Shown in pieces: positions 45,347-54,034 of a DNA stretch of 64,000 nucleotides. The notes under the pieces are model-generated. The model was not told the origin of the DNA and made no database searches. It worked only from the letters and a program-made list of their open reading frames with translations. The stretch comes from Micromonospora pallida. Its GTDB lineage: Bacteria > Actinomycetota > Actinomycetes > Mycobacteriales > Micromonosporaceae. The stretch lies in the NCBI RefSeq assembly GCF_900090325.1, contig NZ_FMHW01000002.1, positions 3,907,001 to 3,971,000 on the forward strand. The letters run 5' to 3'. The first letter of the stretch is position 1; every line of letters starts with the position of its first letter. The translations under genes were made by a program, and so were the position numbers.

Positions 45347-46687
45347 TTACCCGGATCGTCGGGTACCCGCGTCGATGTCGGCGGTGTCGGATTCCCGTGC
45401 CTGGTCATCGACCGCGACGGCGTGTTGCCGGTCCGACTCGACGGCGTGTCGCCGGTCGGACTCGGCGGCGTCGCGGGCCCGCTGCCGGGGCGGCCCGGCC
45501 GCCGCCAGGCCCCCTTCCGGCCCGGCCACCGCAGGGGCTTCTCCCGGCCCGGCCACCGCAGGGCCCCCTTCCGGCCCCGACGGTCGCCCGGGTGCGGTGC
45601 GTCGCTTCCGGGACGGGGCGAGCAGGCGCATCATCGGGGTCTCCACCCACCGGTACAGCAGCCAGGCCAACAACAGATTCAGCAGCAGGAAGCCGACCAC
45701 CACCAGCGGGCCCGTCCAGCCGGTGAAGCCCACGCCGCGATCGCCGGTGAGCCGAAGGATGGTGACCATGACGAAGACGTGTACCAGGTAGAAGGCGAAG
45801 GAGACCTCACCGAGCCAGACCAGCGGTCGGGAGCGCCACGGCGAGGGCAGGCCCCGCACGTCGGCCCGCGCCGCCGCGGTGATGACCAGGATGTACGCGG
45901 CCGAGAGCAGCGCCGCCCAGAGCTCCGCGCGGATCCACTCGGCGGCCACCGCCCAGGTCACCACGAAGATCAGGCTGGCCAGGGGCAGTCCCGGCCCACG
46001 CCAGTGGCCGCGGCGCATCAGCTCGGCGGCGGCGACGCCCATCCAGAACTCGGTGGAGCGCACCAGCGGGAAGATCTGGGTGAACCACCAGCGGTTCTCC
46101 TCCACCACCAGGAGCTGTCCCGGCCAGAGGGCGAGGATCACCAGCGGCACCGCGACGACGACGGTCCAGAGCGCCCAGGACGGCGTCCGGCGCAGCACCG
46201 GCAGCACGAAGGGCAGGCAGAAGTAGAAGAACAGCTCGCAGGAGAGCGACCAGCTCACCGTGTTGACGCTGTAGAAGTAGCCCGGGGTGGGGTTCCAGGC
46301 CTGGACGAGGAGGAGGTTCTGCACCGTCGCCGAGGGGTTGACCGGGTCGGCGAACCAGAGCCCGACCAGCAGCACCAGCGCCCACGTCAGCACGTGGTTC
46401 GGGTAGATCTTGGCGAGTCGACGCCGCCAGAACGCCCACTTCGTGTCCTGCGGGCGGGCCGACCAGACCAGCACGAACCCGCTGAGGATGAAGAAGAACT
46501 GCACCCCGGACAGGCCCAGGGTGAACAACCAGTCCACCACGGACTTGAACTCCGGCTCGACGATGATCCGCATCGTCCCGACGTGGAAGCCGAAGACCAG
46601 CATCGCCGCGATCCACCGCAGGCCGGTCAGGGACGGCAGTCGGGACAGGGACCGGTCGACCCCGGCCACCGGGGCGAGGCTGGTCAC
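45347..46687 (-). CDS. Acyltransferase 3 family membrane protein
   Basis: A 446-residue polytopic protein. SLTGLRWIAAMLVFGFH carries the Arg and His of acyltransferase-3 (OafA/NodX-like) enzymes, and GVQFFFILSGFVLVW is the next conserved block. About ten TM helices follow up to residue 345 (WLGEVSFAFYLVH is the conserved last block). These enzymes move acyl groups from a cytoplasmic donor to extracytoplasmic sugars or lipids. A 95-residue hydrophilic tail with repeats (AVAGPGEAPAVAGPEGG; ESDRRHAVESDRQHAV) is unusual. GTG 46687 is chosen because upstream codons give low-quality sequence. It might acylate the surface polymer, inferred only. Confidence 0.82.
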   Translation of the reverse strand: MTSLAPVAGVDRSLSRLPSLTGLRWIAAMLVFGFHVGTMRIIVEPEFKSVVDWLFTLGLSGVQFFFILSGFVLVWSARPQDTKWAFWRRRLAKIYPNHVLTWALVLLVGLWFADPVNPSATVQNLLLVQAWNPTPGYFYSVNTVSWSLSCELFFYFCLPFVLPVLRRTPSWALWTVVVAVPLVILALWPGQLLVVEENRWWFTQIFPLVRSTEFWMGVAAAELMRRGHWRGPGLPLASLIFVVTWAVAAEWIRAELWAALLSAAYILVITAAARADVRGLPSPWRSRPLVWLGEVSFAFYLVHVFVMVTILRLTGDRGVGFTGWTGPLVVVGFLLLNLLLAWLLYRWVETPMMRLLAPSRKRRTAPGRPSGPEGGPAVAGPGEAPAVAGPEGGLAAAGPPRQRARDAAESDRRHAVESDRQHAVAVDDQARESDTADIDAGTRRSG

Positions 46688-46822
46688 GACACCGCCCGCG
46701 GGTACGGCTCGCGGATGGGCATGCGGGGGTCTCCCGTCGGTCGGCCGGCGGACGCCGGGATTGGTCACACCGGGCGGAACCGGTCGGCTCCACCCCGCCG
46801 GGCACCCTACCCCGAGCAACCA

Positions 46823-46846
46823 GCTCTCGTACGCGTGTACGAGAGC
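46823..46846. promoter_or_regulatory. LexA-like palindrome upstream of alkB
   Basis: A 24-bp dyad with perfect 10-bp arms GCTCTCGTAC and GTACGAGAGC around GCGT. Its core TCGTAC-N4-GTACGA matches the actinobacterial SOS box TCGAAC-N4-GTTCGA at 10 of 12 positions, with a symmetric pair of changes. It covers the -35 zone of the alkB promoter. Confidence 0.6.
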
Positions 46847-46850
46847 CGGG

Positions 46851-46856
46851 TAGCAT
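46851..46856 (+). promoter_or_regulatory. Leaderless -10 element for alkB
   Basis: TAGCAT (TANNNT type) ends six bases before the GTG start at 46863. No SD is present, so the mRNA probably begins at the start codon. The palindrome just upstream would let a bound repressor block polymerase. Confidence 0.55.
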
Positions 46857-46862
46857 CGCCCT

Positions 46863-47498
46863 GTGCCAGACCTCGCCTACCAGCCCTCGATGCTGGACCT
46901 CACCGAGCACGGCCCGACCCTGGAGCCGCTGGTCGACCGGGTGCGCCGGCACGAATTGGGCCGGGGCGCCTGGGTCGACCACCTGCCCGGCTGGGTTCGC
47001 GGTTCCGACCCGGTGCTCGCCGCCCTGCTGCACGAGGTGCCCTGGCGGGCCGAACGCCGCCGGATGTACGACACCGAGGTGGACGTGCCCCGGCTGCTCT
47101 GCTGGTACGCCGCCGGTCGCCCACTGCCCCACTCGGTGCTCACCGAGGCCCGGGCCGCGCTCAACGCGCACTACGCCGCCGAGCTGGGCGAGGAATTCGT
47201 CACCGCCGGCATGTGCCTGTACCGGTCGGGCCGGGACAGCGTCGCCTGGCACGGCGACACCATCGGTCGGGGTGCGCACGCGGACACCATGGTGGCGATC
47301 GTCTCGTTCGGCACGCCCCGGCCGCTGCTGCTGCGCCCACGGGGCGGCGGGACCGGCCCGCGTTTCACCCTCGGCCACGGCGACCTGGTCGTCATGGGCG
47401 GCTCCTGCCAACGCACCTGGGAACACGCCGTGCCCAAGACCAGCCGCCCGGTCGGGCCCCGGGTCAGCGTCCAGTTCCGTCCCGCCGGCGTGGCCTGA
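46863..47498 (+). CDS. alkB: AlkB-family 2-oxoglutarate/Fe(II) dioxygenase
   Basis: A 211-residue DNA/RNA repair demethylase. The iron ligands are His130 and Asp132 in WHGDTIG and His188 in WEHAVPK; the 2-oxoglutarate Arg is in RVSVQFRP near the C-terminus. DTEVDVPRLLCWY and SFGTPRPLLLRP are typical of bacterial AlkB homologues. It removes alkyl lesions such as 1-methyladenine oxidatively. The GTG start is leaderless and lies behind a LexA-like palindrome, so induction by DNA damage is plausible. It is divergent from the acyltransferase gene. Confidence 0.9.
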   Translation: MPDLAYQPSMLDLTEHGPTLEPLVDRVRRHELGRGAWVDHLPGWVRGSDPVLAALLHEVPWRAERRRMYDTEVDVPRLLCWYAAGRPLPHSVLTEARAALNAHYAAELGEEFVTAGMCLYRSGRDSVAWHGDTIGRGAHADTMVAIVSFGTPRPLLLRPRGGGTGPRFTLGHGDLVVMGGSCQRTWEHAVPKTSRPVGPRVSVQFRPAGVA

Positions 47499-47688
47499 GC
47501 CGCGCCCCCGACCAACGTCCCGCTCCACCTGCGGACCTGGCCTCCCGGGCTGCCCGACTCCGGTCCCGGCTCGCGTCCGCGCTGCTCAGGGCCGGTCCGG
47601 TGGAACAGCCGCCGCCGGCAGTCTGTTAGACACGTCCAGGGTCACCGCCGCCCCCACCAGCTCGAGTCGACGTGAAGGGCAGTGCGCC

Positions 47689-49032
47689 ATGACCTCACCC
47701 TCCCCCGGGACACCACCCGCCACCGGACATCGCCGGGCGCCCTGGCGACTGCACGGCGACGGGCGGACGGTACGCCCCGGCGACGTGGTCGCCCCGGACG
47801 AGCGCCTTTCCTGGCCCCGTACCGTCGGGGTCGGCGTACAACACGTCGTGGCGATGTTCGGGGCCACCTTCACGGTGCCGCTGATCACCGGTTTCCCACC
47901 GGCCACCACGCTGTTCTTCTCCGGGCTGGGCACCCTGCTGTTCCTGGTGCTCACCGGCAACCGGCTGCCGTCGTACCTCGGCTCGTCGTTCGCCTTCATC
48001 GCGCCGGTCCTGGCGGCGAAGGCCGGCGGTGACCTCGGCCCGGCGCTCGGCGGCATCGTGGTCGCGGGCGCGGCGCTGGCGCTGGTCGGACTGGTCGTCC
48101 AGGTCGCCGGCACGCGGTGGATCGACGCGCTGATGCCCCCGGCGGTGACCGGCGCGATCGTCGCGCTGATCGGGCTCAACCTCGCCCCGGTGGCCTGGGA
48201 CGGCAACGGCAGCGGCACCGGTGTCAAGGCGCAGCCGCTGATCGCGGCGGTCACCCTGGTCGCGATCCTGCTCGCCACGGTGGCGTTCCGGGGATTCCTG
48301 GGCCGCCTGTCGATCCTGCTCGGCGTCGTGGCCGGCTGGCTGTTCGCCGCCGGAGTCGGCGGGCTGGACGAGGCCACGCTGACCCGGCTGCGCGAGGCCG
48401 CCTGGGTGGGGCTGCCCGAGTTCCACGCGCCCAGTTTCAGTCTCCGCGCGGCGGTGCTGGTGATCCCGGTGATTCTCGTGCTCATCGCGGAGAACGCTGG
48501 CCACGTGAAGGCGGTCGCCGCGATGACCGACCGCAACCTGGACCGGTACCTGGGTCGGGCGTTCATCGGTGACGGGGTCGCCACCATGCTCGCCGGTTCG
48601 GCCGGCGGTTCCGGCACCACCACGTACGCGGAGAACATCGGCGTGATGGCGGCGACGCGGGTCTACTCCACCGCCGCGTACTGGGTGGCCGGGGTGACAG
48701 CGGTGCTGCTCGGCCTCAGCCCGAAGTTCGGGGCGTTGATCCTGACCGTGCCGGCGGGGGTCCTCGGCGGCGCCACCACCGCCCTCTACGGGCTGATCGC
48801 CATCCTCGGCGCGCGGATCTGGATCGAGAACCGGGTCGACTTCCACGATCCGGTGAACCTGTTCACCGCCGCGGTCGCGCTGATCATCGGCGCCGCCGAC
48901 TACACCGTCACCGCCGGGGACCTCTCCTTCAACGGCATCGCCCTCGGCACCGCCGCCGCCCTGCTCACCTACCACGGCATGCGCGCGGTAACCCGCCTCC
49001 GCACCCCCCGTACCCGTCCCCCGGCCGTCTGA
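47689..49032 (+). CDS. NCS2 nucleobase:cation symporter (uracil/xanthine permease)
   Basis: A 447-residue transporter with about 12 hydrophobic segments. Markers of the UraA/PurT-like NCS2 family are VGVQHVVAMFGATFTVPLI in TM1, a TM3 QxSF-like loop (SYLGSSFAFIAPV), and the TM8/TM10 region IAENAGHVKAV and GGSGTTTYAENIGV, where the Glu residues bind base and proton. It imports uracil or a related base with protons. No pyrimidine gene is adjacent. The ATG at 47689 is set by GAAGGG upstream. A strong hairpin follows the stop. Confidence 0.92.
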   Translation: MTSPSPGTPPATGHRRAPWRLHGDGRTVRPGDVVAPDERLSWPRTVGVGVQHVVAMFGATFTVPLITGFPPATTLFFSGLGTLLFLVLTGNRLPSYLGSSFAFIAPVLAAKAGGDLGPALGGIVVAGAALALVGLVVQVAGTRWIDALMPPAVTGAIVALIGLNLAPVAWDGNGSGTGVKAQPLIAAVTLVAILLATVAFRGFLGRLSILLGVVAGWLFAAGVGGLDEATLTRLREAAWVGLPEFHAPSFSLRAAVLVIPVILVLIAENAGHVKAVAAMTDRNLDRYLGRAFIGDGVATMLAGSAGGSGTTTYAENIGVMAATRVYSTAAYWVAGVTAVLLGLSPKFGALILTVPAGVLGGATTALYGLIAILGARIWIENRVDFHDPVNLFTAAVALIIGAADYTVTAGDLSFNGIALGTAAALLTYHGMRAVTRLRTPRTRPPAV

Positions 49033-49058
49033 CCCTCGGCCGTCTGACCTTCGGGCGG

Positions 49059-49116
49059 TTGATCAGGAGGTTTGCGTCACGTCCGGGCGAAACCGTGACG
49101 CAAACCTCGTGATCAA
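49059..49116. terminator. Bidirectional terminator hairpin
   Basis: Arms of 23 bp (49059-49081 and 49094-49116, beginning TTGATCA and ending TGATCAA) pair with a single mismatch around a 12-nt loop. It separates the convergent permease and topoisomerase genes. Confidence 0.8.
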
Positions 49117-49122
49117 AGGGCG

Positions 49123-51615
49123 TCAGGCCTGGGCGGAGTGGTGGTGGCCCAGGAGGGTGGGGCCGAGCATGACGGCGAAGCCGGAGCCGTCCCGGCGGGG
49201 GTCCTCGGCCGGCAGTTCGACCGGCTCGCCGTTGGCGGTGGAGGCGACCGGGCGGGTGCCCACCCAGGCCACCACCAGGTCCGTCTCACCCTTGAGGAAG
49301 CGCTGCGCACGCACCCCGCCGGTCGCCCGCCCCTTGGCCGGGTACGCCGCGAACGGCGTGACCTTGACCGTGGCCCCGGTCGAGGTGACCACCATCGGCA
49401 CCCCGTGCTCCGGGTCGTCGGTGCGGACCGCGCCGAAGAAGACCACCCGCGCCCCGGCCGGCAGGTTGACCCCCGCCATACCGCCGCCCCGGATGCCCTG
49501 CGGGCGGACCAGAGTGGCCGGGAAGCGCAGCAGCGACGCCTCGGAGGTGACGAAGGTCAGGGCCTCCTCGCCGTCGGTCAACCAGGTCCCGCCGACCACC
49601 TCGTCCCCCTCGCGCAGGGAGATCACCTCGAACTCGTCGGACCGGACCGGCCACTCCGGCGCGCACACCTTGACCACGCCCTGTCGGGTGCCCAGTGCCA
49701 GACCGGGCGAGCCCCCGGCGGTCGGGCCGAGCGGGGCCAGGGCGACCACGGTCTCCCCCGCCTCCAGCGGCACCAACTCGGCGGCGGACATCCCGCCGCT
49801 GAGCGAGACCGTGCCGGGCTGCTGGGGCAGCACCGGCAGCGGCAGCACGTCGACCTTGAACGCCCGGCCGGCGCTGGTGACCAGGAGCACCCGCCCCCGG
49901 GCGGTGGAGTGCACGAGCGCGCGTACCGCGTCGTGCTTGACCCGGCCGCGCCGGCCGCGCCCCTCGGCGGCTTCCTCCGACTCGGCCGCGGTCCGCGCGA
50001 TCAGCCCGGTGGCGGAGAGGATCACCTGGCAGGGGTCGTCGGCGACCTCCAGCGGCCCGGCCGGCGCGGACGCCGCCAGGACCTCCTTCAGGTCGCCGTC
50101 GACCAGGGTGGTACGACGCGGCGTCCCGAACTGCTTCGTCACCGCGGCCAGTTCGTCGGAGACGAGCTTGCGCAGCACCTTCTCGTCGTCGAGGATCCGG
50201 GACAGGTCGGCGATCTCGCCGCGCAGCTTCTCCTGCTCGGCCTCGAGTTCGAGGCGGTCGTACTTCGTCAACCGACGCAGCGGGGTGTCCAGGATGTAGG
50301 TGGCCTGGATGTCGGAGAGACCGAACCGGCTCATCAGGCCGTCCTTGGCGGCCTGGGCGTCCTCGCTCTCCCGGATCAACCGGACCACCCGGTCGATGTC
50401 GAGCAGGGCGATCAGCAGGCCGTCCACCAGGTGCAGCCGCTCCTCGCGCCGACGCCGGCGGTACGTGGTACGCCGGGTCACCACCTCGTACCGGTGGGCG
50501 AGGAAGACCTCCAGCAGCGCCTTGAGCCCCAGGGTCCGTGGCTGCCCGTCGACCAGGACGAGGTTGTTGACGCCGAACGACTGCTCCAGCGGGGTGAGCC
50601 GGTAGAGGTCGGCCAGGAGCGCCTGCGGGTTGACCCCGACCTTGCACTCGATGACCAGGCGCGTGCCGCTCTCCCGGTCGGTGAGGTCCTTGACGTCGGC
50701 GATGCCGGTCAGCCGCTTGGTCTTGGTCACCTCGTTGGTGATGGCGGCGATGACCTTCTCCGCGCCGACGCCGTACGGCAGCTCGACCACGGTGATCGCC
50801 TGCCGACCCCGGCTGCCCTCCAGGGGGCCGATCTCCACCCGGCCGCGCATCCGCACCACGCCGCGCCCGGTCTCGTACGCCCGGCGCACCTCGTCCAGGC
50901 CGAGGAGCAAGCCGCCGGTGGGCAGGTCCGGGCCGGGGACGAACTCCATCAGCTTGTCGAGGGTGGCGTCCGGGTACCGGATCAACCAGCGGGCCGCCGC
51001 GACGATCTCGCCCAGGTTGTGCGGGATCATGTTGGTGGCCATCCCGACGGCGATCCCGGACGCGCCGTTGACCAGCAGGTTGGGGAAGGCGGCCGGCAGC
51101 ACGGTGGGCTGGGTCAGCGAGCCGTCGTAGTTCGGCTCGACGTCGACGGTCTCCTCGCCCAGCTCGCCGACGAGCAGCATCGCCTCGCGGGACATCCGGG
51201 CCTCGGTGTAGCGCGCGGCGGCCGGGCCGTCGTCCGGGGACCCGAAGTTCCCATGGCCGTCGATGAGCGGGACGTTGAGCGAGAAGTCCTGGGCGAGCCG
51301 GACCAGGGCGTCGTAGATGGCCGTGTCGCCGTGCGGGTGGTAGCGGCCCATCACGTCGCCGACCACCCGGGCGGACTTGACGTGCGCCCGGTCCGGACGG
51401 AAGCCGGACTCGTGCATCGCGTAGAGGATGCGCCGGTGCACCGGCTTGAGACCGTCCCGGGCGTCGGGCAGGGCCCGGGAGTGGATGACCGAGAAGGCGT
51501 ACTCCAGGTAGGAGTCGGAGACCTCGGTGACCAGGGGGTTGTCGAAGACCCGCGCGCCCGCCTGGTCGAAGGCGGCCAGGTCCGCCCGGGGGCCGGTGTT
51601 CTTACGGCGTGCCAT
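49123..51615 (-). CDS. Second type IIA topoisomerase, subunit A (GyrA/ParC-like)
   Basis: An 830-residue subunit. The breakage-reunion domain shows YLEYAFSVIHSRALPDARDG, RVVGDVMGRYHPHGDTAIY and the catalytic Tyr136 in AARYTEARMS. The coiled-coil region and a C-terminal beta-pinwheel with decayed repeats follow (RAFKVDVLPLPVLPQQ, ATGGVRAQRFLKGE). No clear GyrA box (QRRGGKG) is seen, which argues for a ParC-like or relaxing activity over supercoiling. It lies 47 bp after the GyrB-like gene and is probably co-transcribed. Chromosomal gyrBA would lie near dnaA, not here. Confidence 0.92.
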   Translation of the reverse strand: MARRKNTGPRADLAAFDQAGARVFDNPLVTEVSDSYLEYAFSVIHSRALPDARDGLKPVHRRILYAMHESGFRPDRAHVKSARVVGDVMGRYHPHGDTAIYDALVRLAQDFSLNVPLIDGHGNFGSPDDGPAAARYTEARMSREAMLLVGELGEETVDVEPNYDGSLTQPTVLPAAFPNLLVNGASGIAVGMATNMIPHNLGEIVAAARWLIRYPDATLDKLMEFVPGPDLPTGGLLLGLDEVRRAYETGRGVVRMRGRVEIGPLEGSRGRQAITVVELPYGVGAEKVIAAITNEVTKTKRLTGIADVKDLTDRESGTRLVIECKVGVNPQALLADLYRLTPLEQSFGVNNLVLVDGQPRTLGLKALLEVFLAHRYEVVTRRTTYRRRRREERLHLVDGLLIALLDIDRVVRLIRESEDAQAAKDGLMSRFGLSDIQATYILDTPLRRLTKYDRLELEAEQEKLRGEIADLSRILDDEKVLRKLVSDELAAVTKQFGTPRRTTLVDGDLKEVLAASAPAGPLEVADDPCQVILSATGLIARTAAESEEAAEGRGRRGRVKHDAVRALVHSTARGRVLLVTSAGRAFKVDVLPLPVLPQQPGTVSLSGGMSAAELVPLEAGETVVALAPLGPTAGGSPGLALGTRQGVVKVCAPEWPVRSDEFEVISLREGDEVVGGTWLTDGEEALTFVTSEASLLRFPATLVRPQGIRGGGMAGVNLPAGARVVFFGAVRTDDPEHGVPMVVTSTGATVKVTPFAAYPAKGRATGGVRAQRFLKGETDLVVAWVGTRPVASTANGEPVELPAEDPRRDGSGFAVMLGPTLLGHHHSAQA

Positions 51616-51662
51616 GGTTCAGCTCTCTCCTCGGCGGGCCACGGTCTGGCGTCGGGCGGTCG

Positions 51663-53720
51663 TCATGCGTCGATCGCCTCGCGGTCGACCCGGTCGGCGG
51701 ACTCGATCAGCCAGTTGCGGCGCGGTTCGACCTTCTCCCCCATGAGCAGTTCGAGGATCCGCTCGGCGGCGTCCACGTCGTCGAGGGTGATCCGACGGAC
51801 CGCCCGGGTGGCCGGGTTCATCGTGGTCTCCCAGAGTTCGTCGGCGTCCATCTCGCCGAGTCCCTTGAACCGGGGGATCGGGGTGACGATCTGCTTGCCG
51901 GCCTTCTCCAGCTTGCGGACCGTCGCCTCCATCTCGGCCTGGGTGTAGGTGTAGATGGTCTGCGGGTTCCGCCCCTTAGTGGTGATCTTGTGCAGGGGCG
52001 GCATCGCGGCGTAGAGCCGTCCGGCCTCGATCAGCGGCCGCATGTACCGGGCGAAGAGGGTGATCAGCAGGGTACGGATGTGCGCGCCGTCCACGTCGGC
52101 GTCCGCCATGATCAGGACCCGGCCGTACCGCATCCCCGACAGGTCGAAGGTACGCCCCGAGCCGGCCCCGAGCACCTGCACGATCGCCGCGCACTCGGCG
52201 TTGTCCAGCACCTGCTGGAGGTTCGCCTTCTGGACGTTGAGGATCTTGCCGCGGATGGGCAGGAGGGCTTGGTACTCGGCCACCCGGGCGAGCCTGCTCG
52301 ACCCGAGCGCGCTGTCGCCCTCCACGATGAACAGCTCACTGCGGTCCACGCCGGTGGAGCGGCAGTCGACCAGCTTCGCCGGCATCGCCGCGCCCTCCAG
52401 GGCGGTCTTACGCCGGGCGGCGTCCTTCTGCTGCTTCTGGGTCAGCCGTACCCGGGCCGCGTCGACGATCTTCTGGAGGACGGTGCGCGCCTCGGCCTTC
52501 GTCCGGCGGTCCTCCAGCCACGCCTTGAGGTGCTGCTCCACCAGGGACTGGATGACCTTGGTGATGCCGGCGGTGGAGAGTTCGTCCTTGGTCTGCGAGG
52601 TGAACTGCGGCTCGGGGATGCGCACGTGCACCACGGCGGTCATCCCCTCCAGGACGTCGTCCAGGGTGGGCGGGTCCTCCTTGGCCCGCAGCAGGCCACG
52701 CGTACCGCGCACGGCGTCGGCGAGGGTACGGGTCAGCGCCCGCTCGAAGCCCTTGCGGTGCGTACCGCCGTGCGCGTTGCGGATGGTGTTGGTGAAGCAC
52801 TCGACGGTGCGCTCGTAGCCGGTGCCCCAGCGGAAGGCCACCTCGACCTCGGCGCGACGCTGCACGTTGGACTGCATGACGCCGTTGGCGTCGGCGGCGT
52901 TCTCCCGGTAGGTGCCCTCGCCGGTGACCAGCAGGGTGCCGGAGACCGCCCGCTCCCCGGCCGGGGCGAGGAACTCCACCATGTCGGTCAACCCGTTCGG
53001 GTAGTGGAACTCCTCCCGGGTCGGCTCCTCGCCGGTCTCGTCGCGCAGCAGGTAGTTGACGCCCGGCACCAGGAAGGCGGTGTTGCGCAGCTTGGTGCGG
53101 ACCGCGTCGGCGTCCAGCCGCGCGCCGGTCTCGAAGTAGCGCGCGTCGTGCCAATACCGGATCGAGGTGCCGGTCCGCTGGCCGCGCTTCATCGCGCCGA
53201 CCACCTGGAGTCCGGGGCCGGGGGTGAACGGCGCGTCCGGGCCGTCGCCGTCGAAGACCCCCGGCACGCCGTGCCGGAAGGACATGGCGTGCACCTTGCC
53301 GCCCCGGCGGACGGTCACGTCGAACCGGCGGGAGAGCGCGTTGACCGCCGAGGCGCCGACGCCGTGCAGACCGCCGGAGGTCTTGTAGCCGGAGCCGCCG
53401 AACTTGCCGCCGGCGTGCAGCCGGGTCAGCACCAGTTCGACGCCGGAGATGCCGGACTTGGCGTGCACGTCGGTGGGGATGCCCCGGCCGTCGTCGTCGA
53501 CCTGCACCGAGCCGTCGGCGTGCAGCACGACATCGATCCGGGCAGCGTGGCCGGCGACCCCCTCGTCGGTGGAGTTGTCGAGGATCTCGTTGACGAGGTG
53601 ACCCACGCCACGGCTGTCGGTCGAGCCGATGTACATGCCGGGGCGCTTGCGGACGGCGTCCAGCCCCTCCAGGTGGGTGAGGTCGTCGGCCCCGTAGAGA
53701 GGCTCAAGCTCTGCGGTCAA
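51663..53720 (-). CDS. Second type IIA topoisomerase, subunit B (GyrB/ParE-like)
   Basis: About 685 residues. The GHKL ATPase has HLVNEILDNSTDEG, DDDGRGIP and KTSGGLHGVGASAVNALS; the TOPRIM domain has FIVEGDSALGSSRLAR, MADADVDGAHIRTLL and a C-terminal RFKGLGEM. EGDSALGSS differs from the usual EGDSAGGS of primary gyrase. No start is clear: TTG 53720, ten bases after GGGAG, opens right before LTAELEPLYGADDL, while an ATG at 53819 would add a low-complexity segment. ATP binding drives strand passage with the subunit A partner encoded downstream. Confidence 0.92.
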   Translation of the reverse strand: MTAELEPLYGADDLTHLEGLDAVRKRPGMYIGSTDSRGVGHLVNEILDNSTDEGVAGHAARIDVVLHADGSVQVDDDGRGIPTDVHAKSGISGVELVLTRLHAGGKFGGSGYKTSGGLHGVGASAVNALSRRFDVTVRRGGKVHAMSFRHGVPGVFDGDGPDAPFTPGPGLQVVGAMKRGQRTGTSIRYWHDARYFETGARLDADAVRTKLRNTAFLVPGVNYLLRDETGEEPTREEFHYPNGLTDMVEFLAPAGERAVSGTLLVTGEGTYRENAADANGVMQSNVQRRAEVEVAFRWGTGYERTVECFTNTIRNAHGGTHRKGFERALTRTLADAVRGTRGLLRAKEDPPTLDDVLEGMTAVVHVRIPEPQFTSQTKDELSTAGITKVIQSLVEQHLKAWLEDRRTKAEARTVLQKIVDAARVRLTQKQQKDAARRKTALEGAAMPAKLVDCRSTGVDRSELFIVEGDSALGSSRLARVAEYQALLPIRGKILNVQKANLQQVLDNAECAAIVQVLGAGSGRTFDLSGMRYGRVLIMADADVDGAHIRTLLITLFARYMRPLIEAGRLYAAMPPLHKITTKGRNPQTIYTYTQAEMEATVRKLEKAGKQIVTPIPRFKGLGEMDADELWETTMNPATRAVRRITLDDVDAAERILELLMGEKVEPRRNWLIESADRVDREAIDA

Positions 53721-54034
53721 CTTGGTCGTACTCCCAGGTCTCGGCGGTGCGGGGCCACCTCCGACGGAGATCGCCGGTGGACGGCACGCCGCAGCGAGCC
53801 TAGCCGGGCGCGCCGACATACTGCCGCCGCCCCGCGCCACGGCGGTCCGGACGGACCGATCGTGAGCAGGGCGCGGGCGGGCCGTACGGCCGGCGGCTGC
53901 CCCCGACCAACCCGACAGGGAACGAAACTTGTCGATTAAAAAGAGGGCCGAACCGTTGACGCCCCCGAGTGGCGCGTGATCTGATCGCGACCTCCAAAAC
54001 TTTTTCACATTTCCATCAATGGATGGAGGTCCCG
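53721..54034. other. Intergenic region with an AT-rich promoter-like stretch
   Basis: These 314 bp lie between the divergent topoisomerase and hydrolase genes. The stretch 53920-54010 is much less GC-rich than its surroundings and contains TTGACG at 53956-53961 followed after 16-17 bp by weak -10 candidates, so the hydrolase promoter is probably here. No gene is supported. Confidence 0.4.

Noticed and set aside
46823..46846. Interpreting the alkB palindrome as a terminator of the acyltransferase gene
   Set aside because: It lies upstream of both divergent genes, so a terminator role does not fit; an operator does.
49138..51948. Plus-strand frame of 936 codons opposite the topoisomerase A subunit
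   Set aside because: Shadow of a gene with intact Tyr and QRDR regions; no homology visible.
53721..53819. ATG 53819 as start of the topoisomerase B subunit
   Set aside because: It would add a low-complexity Ala/Pro/Gly segment; the TTG at 53720 follows a GGGAG and directly precedes the conserved domain. Not excluded.
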